A stretch of 6,493 bases of DNA from Oscillospiraceae bacterium (GCA_016295545.1 JAEDLA010000087.1:1-6493); one strand, 5' to 3'; shown: positions 1 to 6,470, numbered from the stretch's first letter. The notes: generated by a model from the sequence alone, not told the origin. Made by a program: numbers and translations.

Positions 1-711
1 AACACAGGTACCGATATTCTGTCCCATGATAATAGGGAGTGACATTCCGTAGGTAAGACCGTTTGTCTGTGAGAATGACTGTAAAATACCTACAGAAGCA
101 GCGGAGCTTTGAATAATTCCTGTAAATAAAGCACCTACGATAACGCCAAGAACAGGATTCTTAAAGGCAGTAAGGAGCTGCTGAAATTTTTCTGAATCCT
201 TGAGAGGAGCAACAGAACCGGACATAAGAGACATACCTGTCATAAGGATAGCGAAGCCAAGCAAAATGCGTCCCACATCTTTTTTCTTGCTGCTTTTGCT
301 TGCCATAACGAGGATAATGCCAATAAGGGCAAAAACAGGAGAGAAGGACTCCGGCTTCAGCATCTGCAAAAGTATACTTCCGTTGCTGTCGATACCCTGA
401 AGGCTGAGCAGCCATGAAGTTAGGGTAGTTCCGACATTAGAACCCATAAGCAGACCGACAGTCTGTTCCAGCTGCATAATGCCTGAGTTTACAAGTCCCA
501 CAAGCATAACAGTCATGGCAGAGGAGGACTGGATAGCGATAGTTATACCCATACCCAGTGCAAGGCTTTTGAATTTGTTTGACGTCATTTTTTTTAGAAT
601 GACTTCGAGTTTTCCACCGGCAAGCTTTTCAAGACCGGTAGACATTACATTCATACCATAAAGAAAGAATGCAAGACCTCCAAGCAGCGTAAATACCGAA
701 AAAATGTCCAT
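1..711 (-). CDS. Na+/phosphate cotransporter family protein (NptA/YjbB-like), 3' end beyond the window
   Basis: The frame is open from an ATG at 711 to the left edge and gives the first 237 residues. This is an integral membrane transporter expected to take up inorganic phosphate with Na+. Two halves carry the paired family signatures: QSSSA at residues 61-65 followed by GSNVGTT at 90-96, and QSSAA at 201-205 followed by GQNIGTC at 230-236. This inverted-repeat pattern is typical of the Na/Pi-II family. Hydrophobic segments lie near residues 4-22, 49-77, 125-137, 149-165 and 188-215. Family members are usually about 530-600 aa, often with a C-terminal PhoU-like domain, so roughly the second half is missing here only because the window ends. 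The start is supported by AAAGGAG 8 nt upstream and by a consensus promoter. The gene is separated from the LRR genes by a terminator, so it is probably an independent unit. Substrate specificity is inferred from the family. Confidence 0.9.
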   Translation of the reverse strand, partial: MDIFSVFTLLGGLAFFLYGMNVMSTGLEKLAGGKLEVILKKMTSNKFKSLALGMGITIAIQSSSAMTVMLVGLVNSGIMQLEQTVGLLMGSNVGTTLTSWLLSLQGIDSNGSILLQMLKPESFSPVFALIGIILVMASKSSKKKDVGRILLGFAILMTGMSLMSGSVAPLKDSEKFQQLLTAFKNPVLGVIVGALFTGIIQSSAASVGILQSFSQTNGLTYGMSLPIIMGQNIGTCV

Positions 712-719
712 TATACAAG

Positions 720-726
720 CTCCTTT
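720..726 (-). promoter_or_regulatory. Ribosome binding site of the Na/Pi cotransporter gene
   Basis: The minus strand reads AAAGGAG, separated by 8 nt from the ATG at 711-709. It fixes that ATG as the start. Confidence 0.85.
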
Positions 727-776
727 AGCAAATAATGTTTATCTCTAAAATAAAGGTCTCAATTTCCCCCATATTA

Positions 777-804
777 ATTATACATAAAAATCGCAGGTTG
801 TCAA
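777..804 (-). promoter_or_regulatory. Sigma-A type promoter of the Na/Pi cotransporter gene
   Basis: The minus strand carries a perfect -35 TTGACA (804-799) and a perfect -10 TATAAT (782-777) with a 16-bp spacer. Transcription should begin near 770, giving a leader of about 58 nt before the ATG at 711. The match is strong enough to suggest high basal expression. No clear operator palindrome or PHO-box-like direct repeat was seen around it. It lies just downstream of the terminator of the LRR gene, so the transporter is transcribed separately. Confidence 0.88.
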
Positions 805-837
805 TAGCTGGTAGATATTGTTTTTATTTTTAACGCT

Positions 838-866
838 AAAAAGCGAAAGCCTTTGACAGCTTTCGC
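838..866 (-). terminator. Intrinsic terminator of the glmS-LRR unit
   Basis: A perfect 8-bp stem (GCGAAAGC / GCTTTCGC, arms 866-859 and 850-843) encloses an 8-nt loop. On the minus strand it is followed by five T residues (842-838). It starts 9 bp after the TGA of the second LRR gene. The other flank also has a run of five T on the plus strand (868-872), so it could stop transcription in both directions, although no convergent plus-strand gene is visible. Confidence 0.9.
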
Positions 867-875
867 ATTTTTGTA

Positions 876-2300
876 TCATTTTTCGTCATTTTCTTCTGAA
901 TCACTGAGTATGCTGTAGTTTTCGTCCTCGGCATCGTCCTCCTGTCTGGGGGCGGGATTCTTTTTTCCACGATGCATAAGGACTACAGCAAACACAGCGG
1001 CAGCAAGGAGTGCAGCCACGCCAATTATAATGAATGCAATTTTCTTGATGTTAACGTCCATGACATTATATTCAAGGTCAGACTTTTTAGCATATTTTTC
1101 GGCAGCAGTGCCTGAATTTACACTCATGCTGAATCCGGAGACAGGCTCAAAGGCAGAGCCGTCGGAGTTGGCAGTAAAACCAAAAGCATAGTCACCGATA
1201 GTTGCAGCACTTGACGGAACTACAACATTAAGGAGCTTGGGGCAGGCGGTGAAAGCACCCTCGTCAATAAGAGTGACTCCCTCAGGGATAAGTACCTTTT
1301 CAAGGGAAGCGCAGTCAAAGAATGAGTAAGCTCCCACTGAGGTCAGGGTGGTGGGGAAAGAAACTGTTGTCAGAGCTGTGCAGTGCTCAAAAGCAAAGGG
1401 AGCTATCTGAGTAAGTCCGGCTGAGAAGTCAACACTTTTAAGACCGGTGCAGAAATTAAAGGCGGCTTCACCGACTTCTGTCACTGAGGAGGGAATAAAA
1501 ACAGCGGAAAGCTCTGTGCAGTAGGAGAATGCTCCTCCTGCAACAACGCTTACGGTATCAGGAATGTAAAAGTTTTCATCTAATCCCTTAACAGCGGCAC
1601 GGTATAGAGTTTTCTTATCCTTTGAGTAGAGAATATTGTCCTCAGCAATAAATTTTGGGTTGCTTTCAGCTGTAATAGTCTCAATGGAGGCGCAGTCACC
1701 GAAAGCAAGCTCGCCAATTGAAGTAAGTGAGGAGGGCAGGTCAAGCTCTGTAATGGAGTAACAGCTCTGGAATGCATAGTCACCTATTGAGGTCAGAGTG
1801 TCCGGAAACCGGGGACTTTCAAGGGCAGAGCAGTTGAGGAATGAACGAATGCCGATTTTTTCTATTTTGTCTGAAAATTCCACAGTAGTCAGCAGATCGC
1901 AGCCTGCGAAAGCGCCGTTGGGTATCTCTTTCAGATTTGACGGCAGCCTGACTGATTTCAGGGAGCTGCATCCGGCAAAGGAATATTGTCCGATTTCCTT
2001 GACAGTATCGGGAATAGTTATATCAGTTATATATTCGCAGCCTGCAAAGGCCTGATCGCCGATAGCAACAATGGCATAGCCGTTGCGCATTTCAGGAATC
2101 TCGGTGAATATTGCTGTAGGTTCACAGTCGATAATGGTGTATCCCTTGTCACCAAGCTCATAGCTGAAAGTACCGTCAGTAAGCTCACTGTCATCAGTGG
2201 TGGAAACGGCAAAGGAAACTATAGCCGGAGCAGCTGAGGCAGTCACCAGCACTGCAGCAGAGGTGCATAAAAATTTACTTAATATCGCTTTGAGATTCAT
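876..2300 (-). CDS. BspA-like leucine-rich-repeat membrane-anchored surface protein (474 aa)
   Basis: This is a secreted, membrane-tethered LRR_5 (BspA-like, Treponema pallidum-type LRR) protein of unknown ligand. A signal peptide occupies residues 1 to about 30 (MNLKAILSKF, then a hydrophobic core). About eleven to twelve 23-residue repeats of the form IGxxAFxxCxxLxxVxxPxxLTx span about 79-375, interrupted at 215-240 by an irregular segment (EDNILYSKDKK). A module cap follows, with GTAAEKYA at 397-404. One transmembrane helix lies at about 421-442 (IAFIIIGVAALLAAAVFAVV), then HRGKK as a stop-transfer signal and an acidic cytoplasmic tail (443-474). No sortase LPxTG, dockerin or SLH domain is present. 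The ATG at 2300 is preferred over an in-frame GTG at 2357: it has GAGGAAG just upstream and places the signal peptide at the N-terminus, whereas the GTG has no ribosome binding site and adds 19 residues ahead of it. The gene overlaps the end of the upstream LRR gene by 26 bp, so translational coupling is likely. Function is not known; adhesion or envelope sensing are guesses. Confidence 0.88.
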   Translation of the reverse strand: MNLKAILSKFLCTSAAVLVTASAAPAIVSFAVSTTDDSELTDGTFSYELGDKGYTIIDCEPTAIFTEIPEMRNGYAIVAIGDQAFAGCEYITDITIPDTVKEIGQYSFAGCSSLKSVRLPSNLKEIPNGAFAGCDLLTTVEFSDKIEKIGIRSFLNCSALESPRFPDTLTSIGDYAFQSCYSITELDLPSSLTSIGELAFGDCASIETITAESNPKFIAEDNILYSKDKKTLYRAAVKGLDENFYIPDTVSVVAGGAFSYCTELSAVFIPSSVTEVGEAAFNFCTGLKSVDFSAGLTQIAPFAFEHCTALTTVSFPTTLTSVGAYSFFDCASLEKVLIPEGVTLIDEGAFTACPKLLNVVVPSSAATIGDYAFGFTANSDGSAFEPVSGFSMSVNSGTAAEKYAKKSDLEYNVMDVNIKKIAFIIIGVAALLAAAVFAVVLMHRGKKNPAPRQEDDAEDENYSILSDSEENDEK

Positions 2301-4458
2301 TTTCTTCCTCGCTTTCGGAACTGGTGTCAGCTTCGTTCTTTTTCTCAAGCTTTTCACGGACGGACTGCTTTAATCTTTCGGTTTCCTTTTCACTGCGTGA
2401 TTTTTTAATTTTTTTACCGGTAATGATACCTATTATCATGAGCAGCAAAGCAGCTAAAGCTCCGAATATACCGTAAATAAAGCCTTTTTCAATGTTATAG
2501 CCGAATAAGCCCACAGTATTTGTAACACATTTAATATCATTCAGCTGAGCAAAGCCTGCACCGCCGCTGTCCTCCGGAGCATATATTACGAAGCCGTCCA
2601 GAAGCACGTCGCCGTAGGAAGAAGTGCTTTCCTCGTCAGAGGAACTGTCCTCGTTCTGAACTTCGCCATAAACATAGCCTAAAGCTACAGCATCGATTTC
2701 CTTTATATTATCGTAAAGACGGACGCTTTTCAGTGAATTGCAGTTATAGAAAGCCGCTTCACCGATTAATTCAAGGTCTTTGGAGAATTTTACGGAGCTG
2801 AGCTTTGAACAGCCCTCAAAGGCATAGCTGTTAATGGTGATAACAGAGGAAATATCGGCTTTTTCAAGGCTCAGAGCACCAAGAAATGCAGATGTGCCGA
2901 TTTCCTTTACAGACTTTGGCGCAGTAAAGCTTTTGTCTGTCTTTGCCGGAGGATAGGCTATAAGTACGGTTTTATCCCTGTTATAGAGAACTCCGTTTTC
3001 AGCGGAATAAGCAGCATTTTCTCCCTCTCCTGCGGTAAATTCCCTGATTGATGAGCAGTTGAGGAAAACTTCATCACCGATAGATGTACAGGTTCCGGGA
3101 ATATAAAGTGTTTCAAGGGAGGTACAGTCGGAAAAAGCCTGATTATCTATATTTTCCAGACCCTCAGGCAGATTCAGGGTTTTCAGATTTGAGCAGAGAT
3201 AAAATGAAAGAGAGCCAATGGATTTTACACTATCAGGGAGAGTTATTTCCGACGCCTGATTCTGGAAGAAAGCACCGGCATATATCTTGGTAACGGGAAT
3301 GCCGTTGAATTCAGCCGGAACTTCAATATGGTCGTCAGTTGAGACACAGGCAGTTATATAGGCTTCACCGTTTGAAATGGCGTATGTGTAGTCGCCGGAA
3401 GTCTCATATTCAAAGGATTCTGCTTCCTCGTAGAGGTCGGCATTGGCGCTGTCAATAAAAGTAAAGTTGTTGGCGTAGTCGTATTCATCATCGGAATCGG
3501 TGCAGTATATCTGAGCTGCTGAGCCATAGGTGCCTATAATTGTGAAGTCGCTCTGCGGTTCAAGGTTTTCATCATAACCAAAAGCACAGTAGTCGATGGT
3601 TGTGACTGAGGACGGGATTTTAACGGATTTAAGTCCTGTTGCAGCAAAAGCGTTCTGACCGATATAAACAAGAGAATCAGGCAGATCAACATGAGAAAGA
3701 GCCTTGCAGCCGGCAAAAGCTGCGCTTTCAATACTGATAAGGCTGTCGGGGAAAACTACCTCTGTTAAGGTAGAACACTCAGCCATAGCCATGATGCCGA
3801 TTTCCGTGACTGCTGTGCCGCTGAAATCGATTTTTTTCAGAAGCTGGTTATAGCTGAAACAGTGACGCTCCAGTTCTTCAAGAGAATCGGGGAGAGTAAG
3901 CTCCGACAGCTTTGTTGAATACAGGGCGGCTGTACCGATTTTTGTAACGCCGTCAGGCACAGCAAAGGAGCTGCCCTCTTTTCCCTGAGGATAGCAGCGG
4001 AGAATATTTCCGCTGTCGGACTTTTCATAGAGAATGCCGTCCTCCGAGAAGAATGTGCTGTTGCCCTCGTCAGCAGTTATCTCTTTCAGACCTGAGGCAT
4101 CAAGAAAAGGATTTTCGTATATATAGTCCACTGAGGAAGGGATATGTACAGAAACGGCAGAGGACTCAAAGAAAGCCCCTGAGCCTATTTCCTTTACTGA
4201 CAGACCGTCAATTGTATCGGGAATAACCACGTTTTCCTCTGAACCGCTGTATTCCTCAATGCAGACGTTATTGTCACTGGTAAGGGAGTATTTGTAATCG
4301 CCGGAGGAAATAAGGCTTTCCTCAGCGGCAGAAGTTTCGTAAACGGAGCTTTCAGGAGCTTCGTCATCGGCAGATACGGAGTATATGGGAGCTGCCGCAG
4401 AGACTGCACATATAAGCAGACTCATGATAAATGCGGCAGTTTTTTGGGGTTTAAACAT
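2275..4458 (-). CDS. BspA-like leucine-rich-repeat membrane-anchored surface protein with duplicated module (727 aa)
   Basis: This is a secreted LRR_5 (BspA-like) protein with a type I membrane topology; the ligand is unknown. A signal peptide occupies residues 1 to about 30 (MFKPQKTAAFIMSLLICAVS), with a likely cleavage at SVSA-DDEA. An acidic serine-rich linker (31-51) follows. Module A (about 52-337) starts with SGDYKYSL and has LRRs such as LPDSLVYIGQNAF and the cap GTYGSAAQIY (309-318). Module B (about 354-645) starts with SGDYTYAI, has LRRs such as LPDSVKSIGSLSF, and an irregular stretch at 482-504 containing NGVLYNRDKTVLIAYP. A transmembrane helix lies at about 659-680. The cytoplasmic tail (681-727) is first very basic (GKKIKKSRS), then helical and charged, then rich in Glu and Ser. 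There is no LPxTG, dockerin or SLH motif. The start has AAAGGTGA 6 nt upstream. It follows glmS by 51 bp with no evident promoter and overlaps the next LRR gene, so it looks like the middle gene of a three-gene unit. Family and topology are secure; role is not. Confidence 0.9.
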   Translation of the reverse strand: MFKPQKTAAFIMSLLICAVSAAAPIYSVSADDEAPESSVYETSAAEESLISSGDYKYSLTSDNNVCIEEYSGSEENVVIPDTIDGLSVKEIGSGAFFESSAVSVHIPSSVDYIYENPFLDASGLKEITADEGNSTFFSEDGILYEKSDSGNILRCYPQGKEGSSFAVPDGVTKIGTAALYSTKLSELTLPDSLEELERHCFSYNQLLKKIDFSGTAVTEIGIMAMAECSTLTEVVFPDSLISIESAAFAGCKALSHVDLPDSLVYIGQNAFAATGLKSVKIPSSVTTIDYCAFGYDENLEPQSDFTIIGTYGSAAQIYCTDSDDEYDYANNFTFIDSANADLYEEAESFEYETSGDYTYAISNGEAYITACVSTDDHIEVPAEFNGIPVTKIYAGAFFQNQASEITLPDSVKSIGSLSFYLCSNLKTLNLPEGLENIDNQAFSDCTSLETLYIPGTCTSIGDEVFLNCSSIREFTAGEGENAAYSAENGVLYNRDKTVLIAYPPAKTDKSFTAPKSVKEIGTSAFLGALSLEKADISSVITINSYAFEGCSKLSSVKFSKDLELIGEAAFYNCNSLKSVRLYDNIKEIDAVALGYVYGEVQNEDSSSDEESTSSYGDVLLDGFVIYAPEDSGGAGFAQLNDIKCVTNTVGLFGYNIEKGFIYGIFGALAALLLMIIGIITGKKIKKSRSEKETERLKQSVREKLEKKNEADTSSESEEENESQSDIK
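2304..2310 (-). promoter_or_regulatory. Ribosome binding site of the second LRR gene, inside the preceding coding region
   Basis: The minus strand reads GAGGAAG then AAA and the ATG at 2300-2298, so the AGGA core sits 5 nt from the start. It lies within the last codons of the upstream LRR gene, in its glutamate-rich tail. This site decides the ATG start over the GTG at 2357. Confidence 0.75.
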
Positions 4459-4464
4459 CAGGAA

Positions 4465-4472
4465 TCACCTTT
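4465..4472 (-). promoter_or_regulatory. Ribosome binding site of the first LRR gene
   Basis: The minus strand reads AAAGGTGA, 6 nt before the ATG at 4458-4456, in the gap after glmS. It fixes the start that yields an N-terminal signal peptide. Confidence 0.75.
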
Positions 4473-4486
4473 CTGGTATTTTTATT

Positions 4487-4508
4487 CAGCGGATAAGTCA
4501 GTCCGCCG
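4487..4508 (-). other. Intercistronic hairpin between glmS and the first LRR gene
   Basis: In the minus-strand transcript CGGCGGA (4508-4502) can pair with UCCGCUG (4493-4487) around an 8-nt loop: seven pairs, one of them G-U. It begins one base after the glmS TAA. What follows is AATAAAAATACC, not a T-tract, so it is not a canonical intrinsic terminator. It may stabilise the glmS end of the message, act as a processing point, or be chance. Confidence 0.5.
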
Positions 4509-4509
4509 T

Positions 4510-6333
4510 TTATTCAACTGTAACGGACTTTGCAAGATTTCTCGGCTTATCCACATCATTTCCACGAAGAACAGAGGTGTAATAAGCAATAAGCTGCAGC
4601 GGCACAACGGCAGCCATAGGCATGAGAAGATCCTCTATGTCATCGGGCAGACCGAATTTATAATCAGCAACGTCCTTGTCGGGAACATAGGAGTCTCTGC
4701 AAACGAGAATAACCTTAGCGCCCCTTGCCTTGACTTCCTTGATGTTGCTTATGGTCTTGTCAAAGAGATTTGACTGAGTTGCAACGGCAATAACGGGAGT
4801 TCCATCGCTGATAAGGGAAATAGTACCGTGCTTCAGCTCACCGGCAGCGTAGGATTCGGAATGAATATAGGATATCTCTTTCAGCTTCAGCGAACCCTCC
4901 ATACTCAGGGCATAGTCAAGACCTCTGCCGATATAAAGCAGGCTGTCGGCGGAAATAAGTCCGGAGGCGATATACTGCGTTTCCTTTTTATTTTTAAGTA
5001 CATCCTGAATAATATCGGGTGTTTTCAGCAGAAGTCCGGTAAGACGGCGGCATTCTGCTTCATCTGTCATTCCCTTTGCAAGAGCAAGCTCAAAGGCGAA
5101 AAGGTACATTACAGCAATCTGCACCATATATGCCTTAGTAGAGGCAACAGCAATCTCAGGACCGGCATGGGTGTAAATGAGCATATCGGCTTCACGGGCA
5201 ATGGAGCTTCCTTTGGCATTGACGATTGCAAGGGTTTCTGCACCAAGGCTTTTGGCAAGACGCAGTGCAGCAAGGCTGTCAGCAGTTTCACCGGACTGGG
5301 AAATAATTATAACTAAATCTCCCTCTGAAACAATAGGCTCTCTGTAGCGGAATTCCGAAGCAATTTCCACATTGACAGGAATTCTTGCCAGCTTTTCAAT
5401 AACGTATCTTCCCACAACACCGGCGTGCATGGCCGTACCGCAGGCAACAACGAAAATATTTTTAAAGGATGCAAGCTTTTCCATAGTGATGCCGCACTCC
5501 CTCAGGTCAGGCAGACCGTCTGTGATCCGGGGAGTTATGGTAGTTTTTACAGCCTCAGGCTGCTCAAATATTTCTTTAAGCATAAAATGCTCGTAGCCGC
5601 CCTTTTCAGCGGCAGAAATATCCCAGTCAGCAGTTTTCAGCTCTTTGTTCAGCTTATGGTAGTGGAGGTCGTAAATGCTTGTTGAATATCTGCTGAGAAC
5701 GGCTATTTCGTCATGCTCCAGCAGGTAGTAATTCTTTGTGTATCTGAGTATTGCTGTAACGTCCGAAGCGATAAAGCTCTCCTTATCGCCAATGCCCACG
5801 ATGAGAGGACTTTCACGTCTGATAGCAAAAACGGTGTCAGGAAAATCAGCGAAAATAACTCCCAGAGCGTATGAGCCTTCAAGCTCTTTAGTGACGCAGG
5901 AAATAGTTGCAATGGGATCGCCGTCGTAGTAATAATCGAGAAGCTGAGCAACAACTTCCGTATCTGTATCACTTTTGAAGCAGCAGCCCTCTTTTACAAG
6001 AAATTCCTTTAAAGCCTTGTAATTCTCGATAATTCCGTTGTGAACAATAGTAACTCTTTCGCCGCTGTGTGGGTGAGAGTTTATATCTGAGGGCTCGCCG
6101 TGAGTTGCCCAGCGTGTATGACCGATACCGGAATGACCGGCAGGCTTGCCCTCTTTTTTCATTTTTTCAGCAAGGTCAGCAAGTCTGCCCTTTGATTTTG
6201 CAACTTTGATTTCGTCATTTTCAAAAACAGCAATTCCAGCCGAATCATAACCTCTGTATTCAAGCTTGGATAAAGCGTCCATCAGTACATCGGTGCAGTC
6301 TCTGAAGCCGACGTATCCAACTATTCCGCACAT
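4510..6333 (-). CDS. glmS: Glutamine--fructose-6-phosphate aminotransferase (isomerizing), glucosamine-6-phosphate synthase (607 aa)
   Basis: This cytoplasmic enzyme converts D-fructose 6-phosphate and L-glutamine to D-glucosamine 6-phosphate and glutamate (EC 2.6.1.16), the entry step to UDP-GlcNAc for peptidoglycan and wall glycans. The N-terminal glutaminase domain (about 2-240) starts with MCGIVGYVG, Cys2 being the nucleophile after Met removal. It also has GHTRWATHG (71-79), HNGIIENY (98-105) and SDTDTEV (121-127). EHFMLKEIFEQP (248-259) leads into two SIS isomerase domains with CGTA (298-301), SQSGET (345-350), STKAY (398-402) and ELKHG (499-503). The protein ends in AKSVTVE, Lys602 matching the E. 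coli substrate-binding lysine. The length is close to the E. coli enzyme (609 aa) and no key residue is missing. GGAGGAA lies 7 nt before the ATG. It appears to be the first gene of a unit with two LRR genes. No glmS ribozyme is recognisable in the visible upstream sequence. Confidence 0.98.
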   Translation of the reverse strand: MCGIVGYVGFRDCTDVLMDALSKLEYRGYDSAGIAVFENDEIKVAKSKGRLADLAEKMKKEGKPAGHSGIGHTRWATHGEPSDINSHPHSGERVTIVHNGIIENYKALKEFLVKEGCCFKSDTDTEVVAQLLDYYYDGDPIATISCVTKELEGSYALGVIFADFPDTVFAIRRESPLIVGIGDKESFIASDVTAILRYTKNYYLLEHDEIAVLSRYSTSIYDLHYHKLNKELKTADWDISAAEKGGYEHFMLKEIFEQPEAVKTTITPRITDGLPDLRECGITMEKLASFKNIFVVACGTAMHAGVVGRYVIEKLARIPVNVEIASEFRYREPIVSEGDLVIIISQSGETADSLAALRLAKSLGAETLAIVNAKGSSIAREADMLIYTHAGPEIAVASTKAYMVQIAVMYLFAFELALAKGMTDEAECRRLTGLLLKTPDIIQDVLKNKKETQYIASGLISADSLLYIGRGLDYALSMEGSLKLKEISYIHSESYAAGELKHGTISLISDGTPVIAVATQSNLFDKTISNIKEVKARGAKVILVCRDSYVPDKDVADYKFGLPDDIEDLLMPMAAVVPLQLIAYYTSVLRGNDVDKPRNLAKSVTVE

Positions 6334-6340
6334 TAAAATT

Positions 6341-6347
6341 TTCCTCC
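6341..6347 (-). promoter_or_regulatory. Ribosome binding site of glmS
   Basis: The minus strand reads GGAGGAA, 7 nt before the ATG at 6333-6331. It is close to the full Shine-Dalgarno consensus. Confidence 0.88.
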
Positions 6348-6418
6348 GATTCTGTATTATGGTATTTATTCCAGTTCAGCCGTCACAGACGGCGCAGAGC
6401 ATTATTTATAATATCTAT
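6348..6418 (-). promoter_or_regulatory. glmS upstream region with a hairpin; promoter not resolved
   Basis: This stretch between the upstream terminator and the glmS ribosome binding site should contain the glmS promoter. A perfect 6-bp hairpin GCCGTC-TGT-GACGGC lies at 6393-6379. AT-rich hexamers such as TATAAA (6410-6405) and CATAAT (6361-6356) could be -10 elements, but neither has a convincing -35 at 16-18 bp. A small AT palindrome (ATTAT-AA-ATAAT) covers 6412-6401. If the promoter is at 6410-6405, the hairpin would sit in the 5' leader. Confidence 0.3.
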
Positions 6419-6436
6419 AAAAAGCGGCGAAGCCGC
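6419..6436 (-). terminator. Intrinsic terminator of a minus-strand gene beyond the right edge
   Basis: On the minus strand GCGGC (6436-6432), a 3-nt TTC loop and GCCGC (6428-6424) are followed by five T (6423-6419). The stem is short but all G-C. It would separate glmS from an upstream gene on the same strand. The same hairpin may instead be part of a dispersed intergenic repeat. Confidence 0.6.
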
Positions 6437-6446
6437 AAGGGGGATT

Positions 6447-6470
6447 CCAAAGGGTTTATTAACCCTTTGG
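6447..6470. repeat. Perfect 10-bp inverted repeat, possibly part of a dispersed intergenic repeat
   Basis: The arms CCAAAGGGTT (6447-6456) and AACCCTTTGG (6461-6470) are exact reverse complements around a 4-nt TATT loop. G5 runs flank it at 6439-6443 and 6473-6477, and a third lies at 6485-6489. There is no T-tract after it on either strand, so it is not a simple terminator. Together with the adjacent GCGGC/GCCGC hairpin it resembles composite palindromic intergenic repeats that I associate with Ruminococcus-type genomes; that family assignment is from memory and not tested. No coding frame is recognisable in 6437-6493. Confidence 0.6.

Noticed and set aside
161..415. Minus-strand open frame of 84 codons within the transporter region.
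   Set aside because: It is in a different frame of the same strand as the Na/Pi cotransporter gene, which has two clear QSSxA/GxNxGT signatures across the same bases.
2301..2357. Upstream GTG start for the 474-aa LRR protein, giving 493 residues.
   Set aside because: There is no ribosome binding site before the GTG, and it would put 19 basic residues before the signal peptide. The ATG at 2300 has GAGGAAG and a normal signal peptide N-region.
876..4458. Regularly repeated sequence that might be taken for a CRISPR or DNA tandem repeat.
   Set aside because: The periodicity is about 69 bp and matches the 23-residue LRR unit in open coding frames. The repeats are degenerate at DNA level with no constant repeat and spacer pattern.
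4459..4530. Possible internal promoter before the first LRR gene (TTGCAA near the glmS end and AT-rich sequence in the gap).
   Set aside because: The hexamer at the right spacing (TAAACG) is a poor -10, and no other pair approaches consensus. It cannot be excluded but is not supported.
4828..5316. Plus-strand open frame of 162 codons inside glmS.
   Set aside because: It lies entirely antisense to a well-conserved glmS coding region, its translation has no recognisable domain, and no ribosome binding site was evident. It is a shadow of glmS codon use.
6363..6400. GCGCC followed by GAACTGG on the minus strand, resembling the start of a glmS ribozyme.
   Set aside because: The two strings are separated by a local hairpin, and the rest of the ribozyme core is absent in the roughly 70 nt that remain before the start codon. 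Treated as coincidence.
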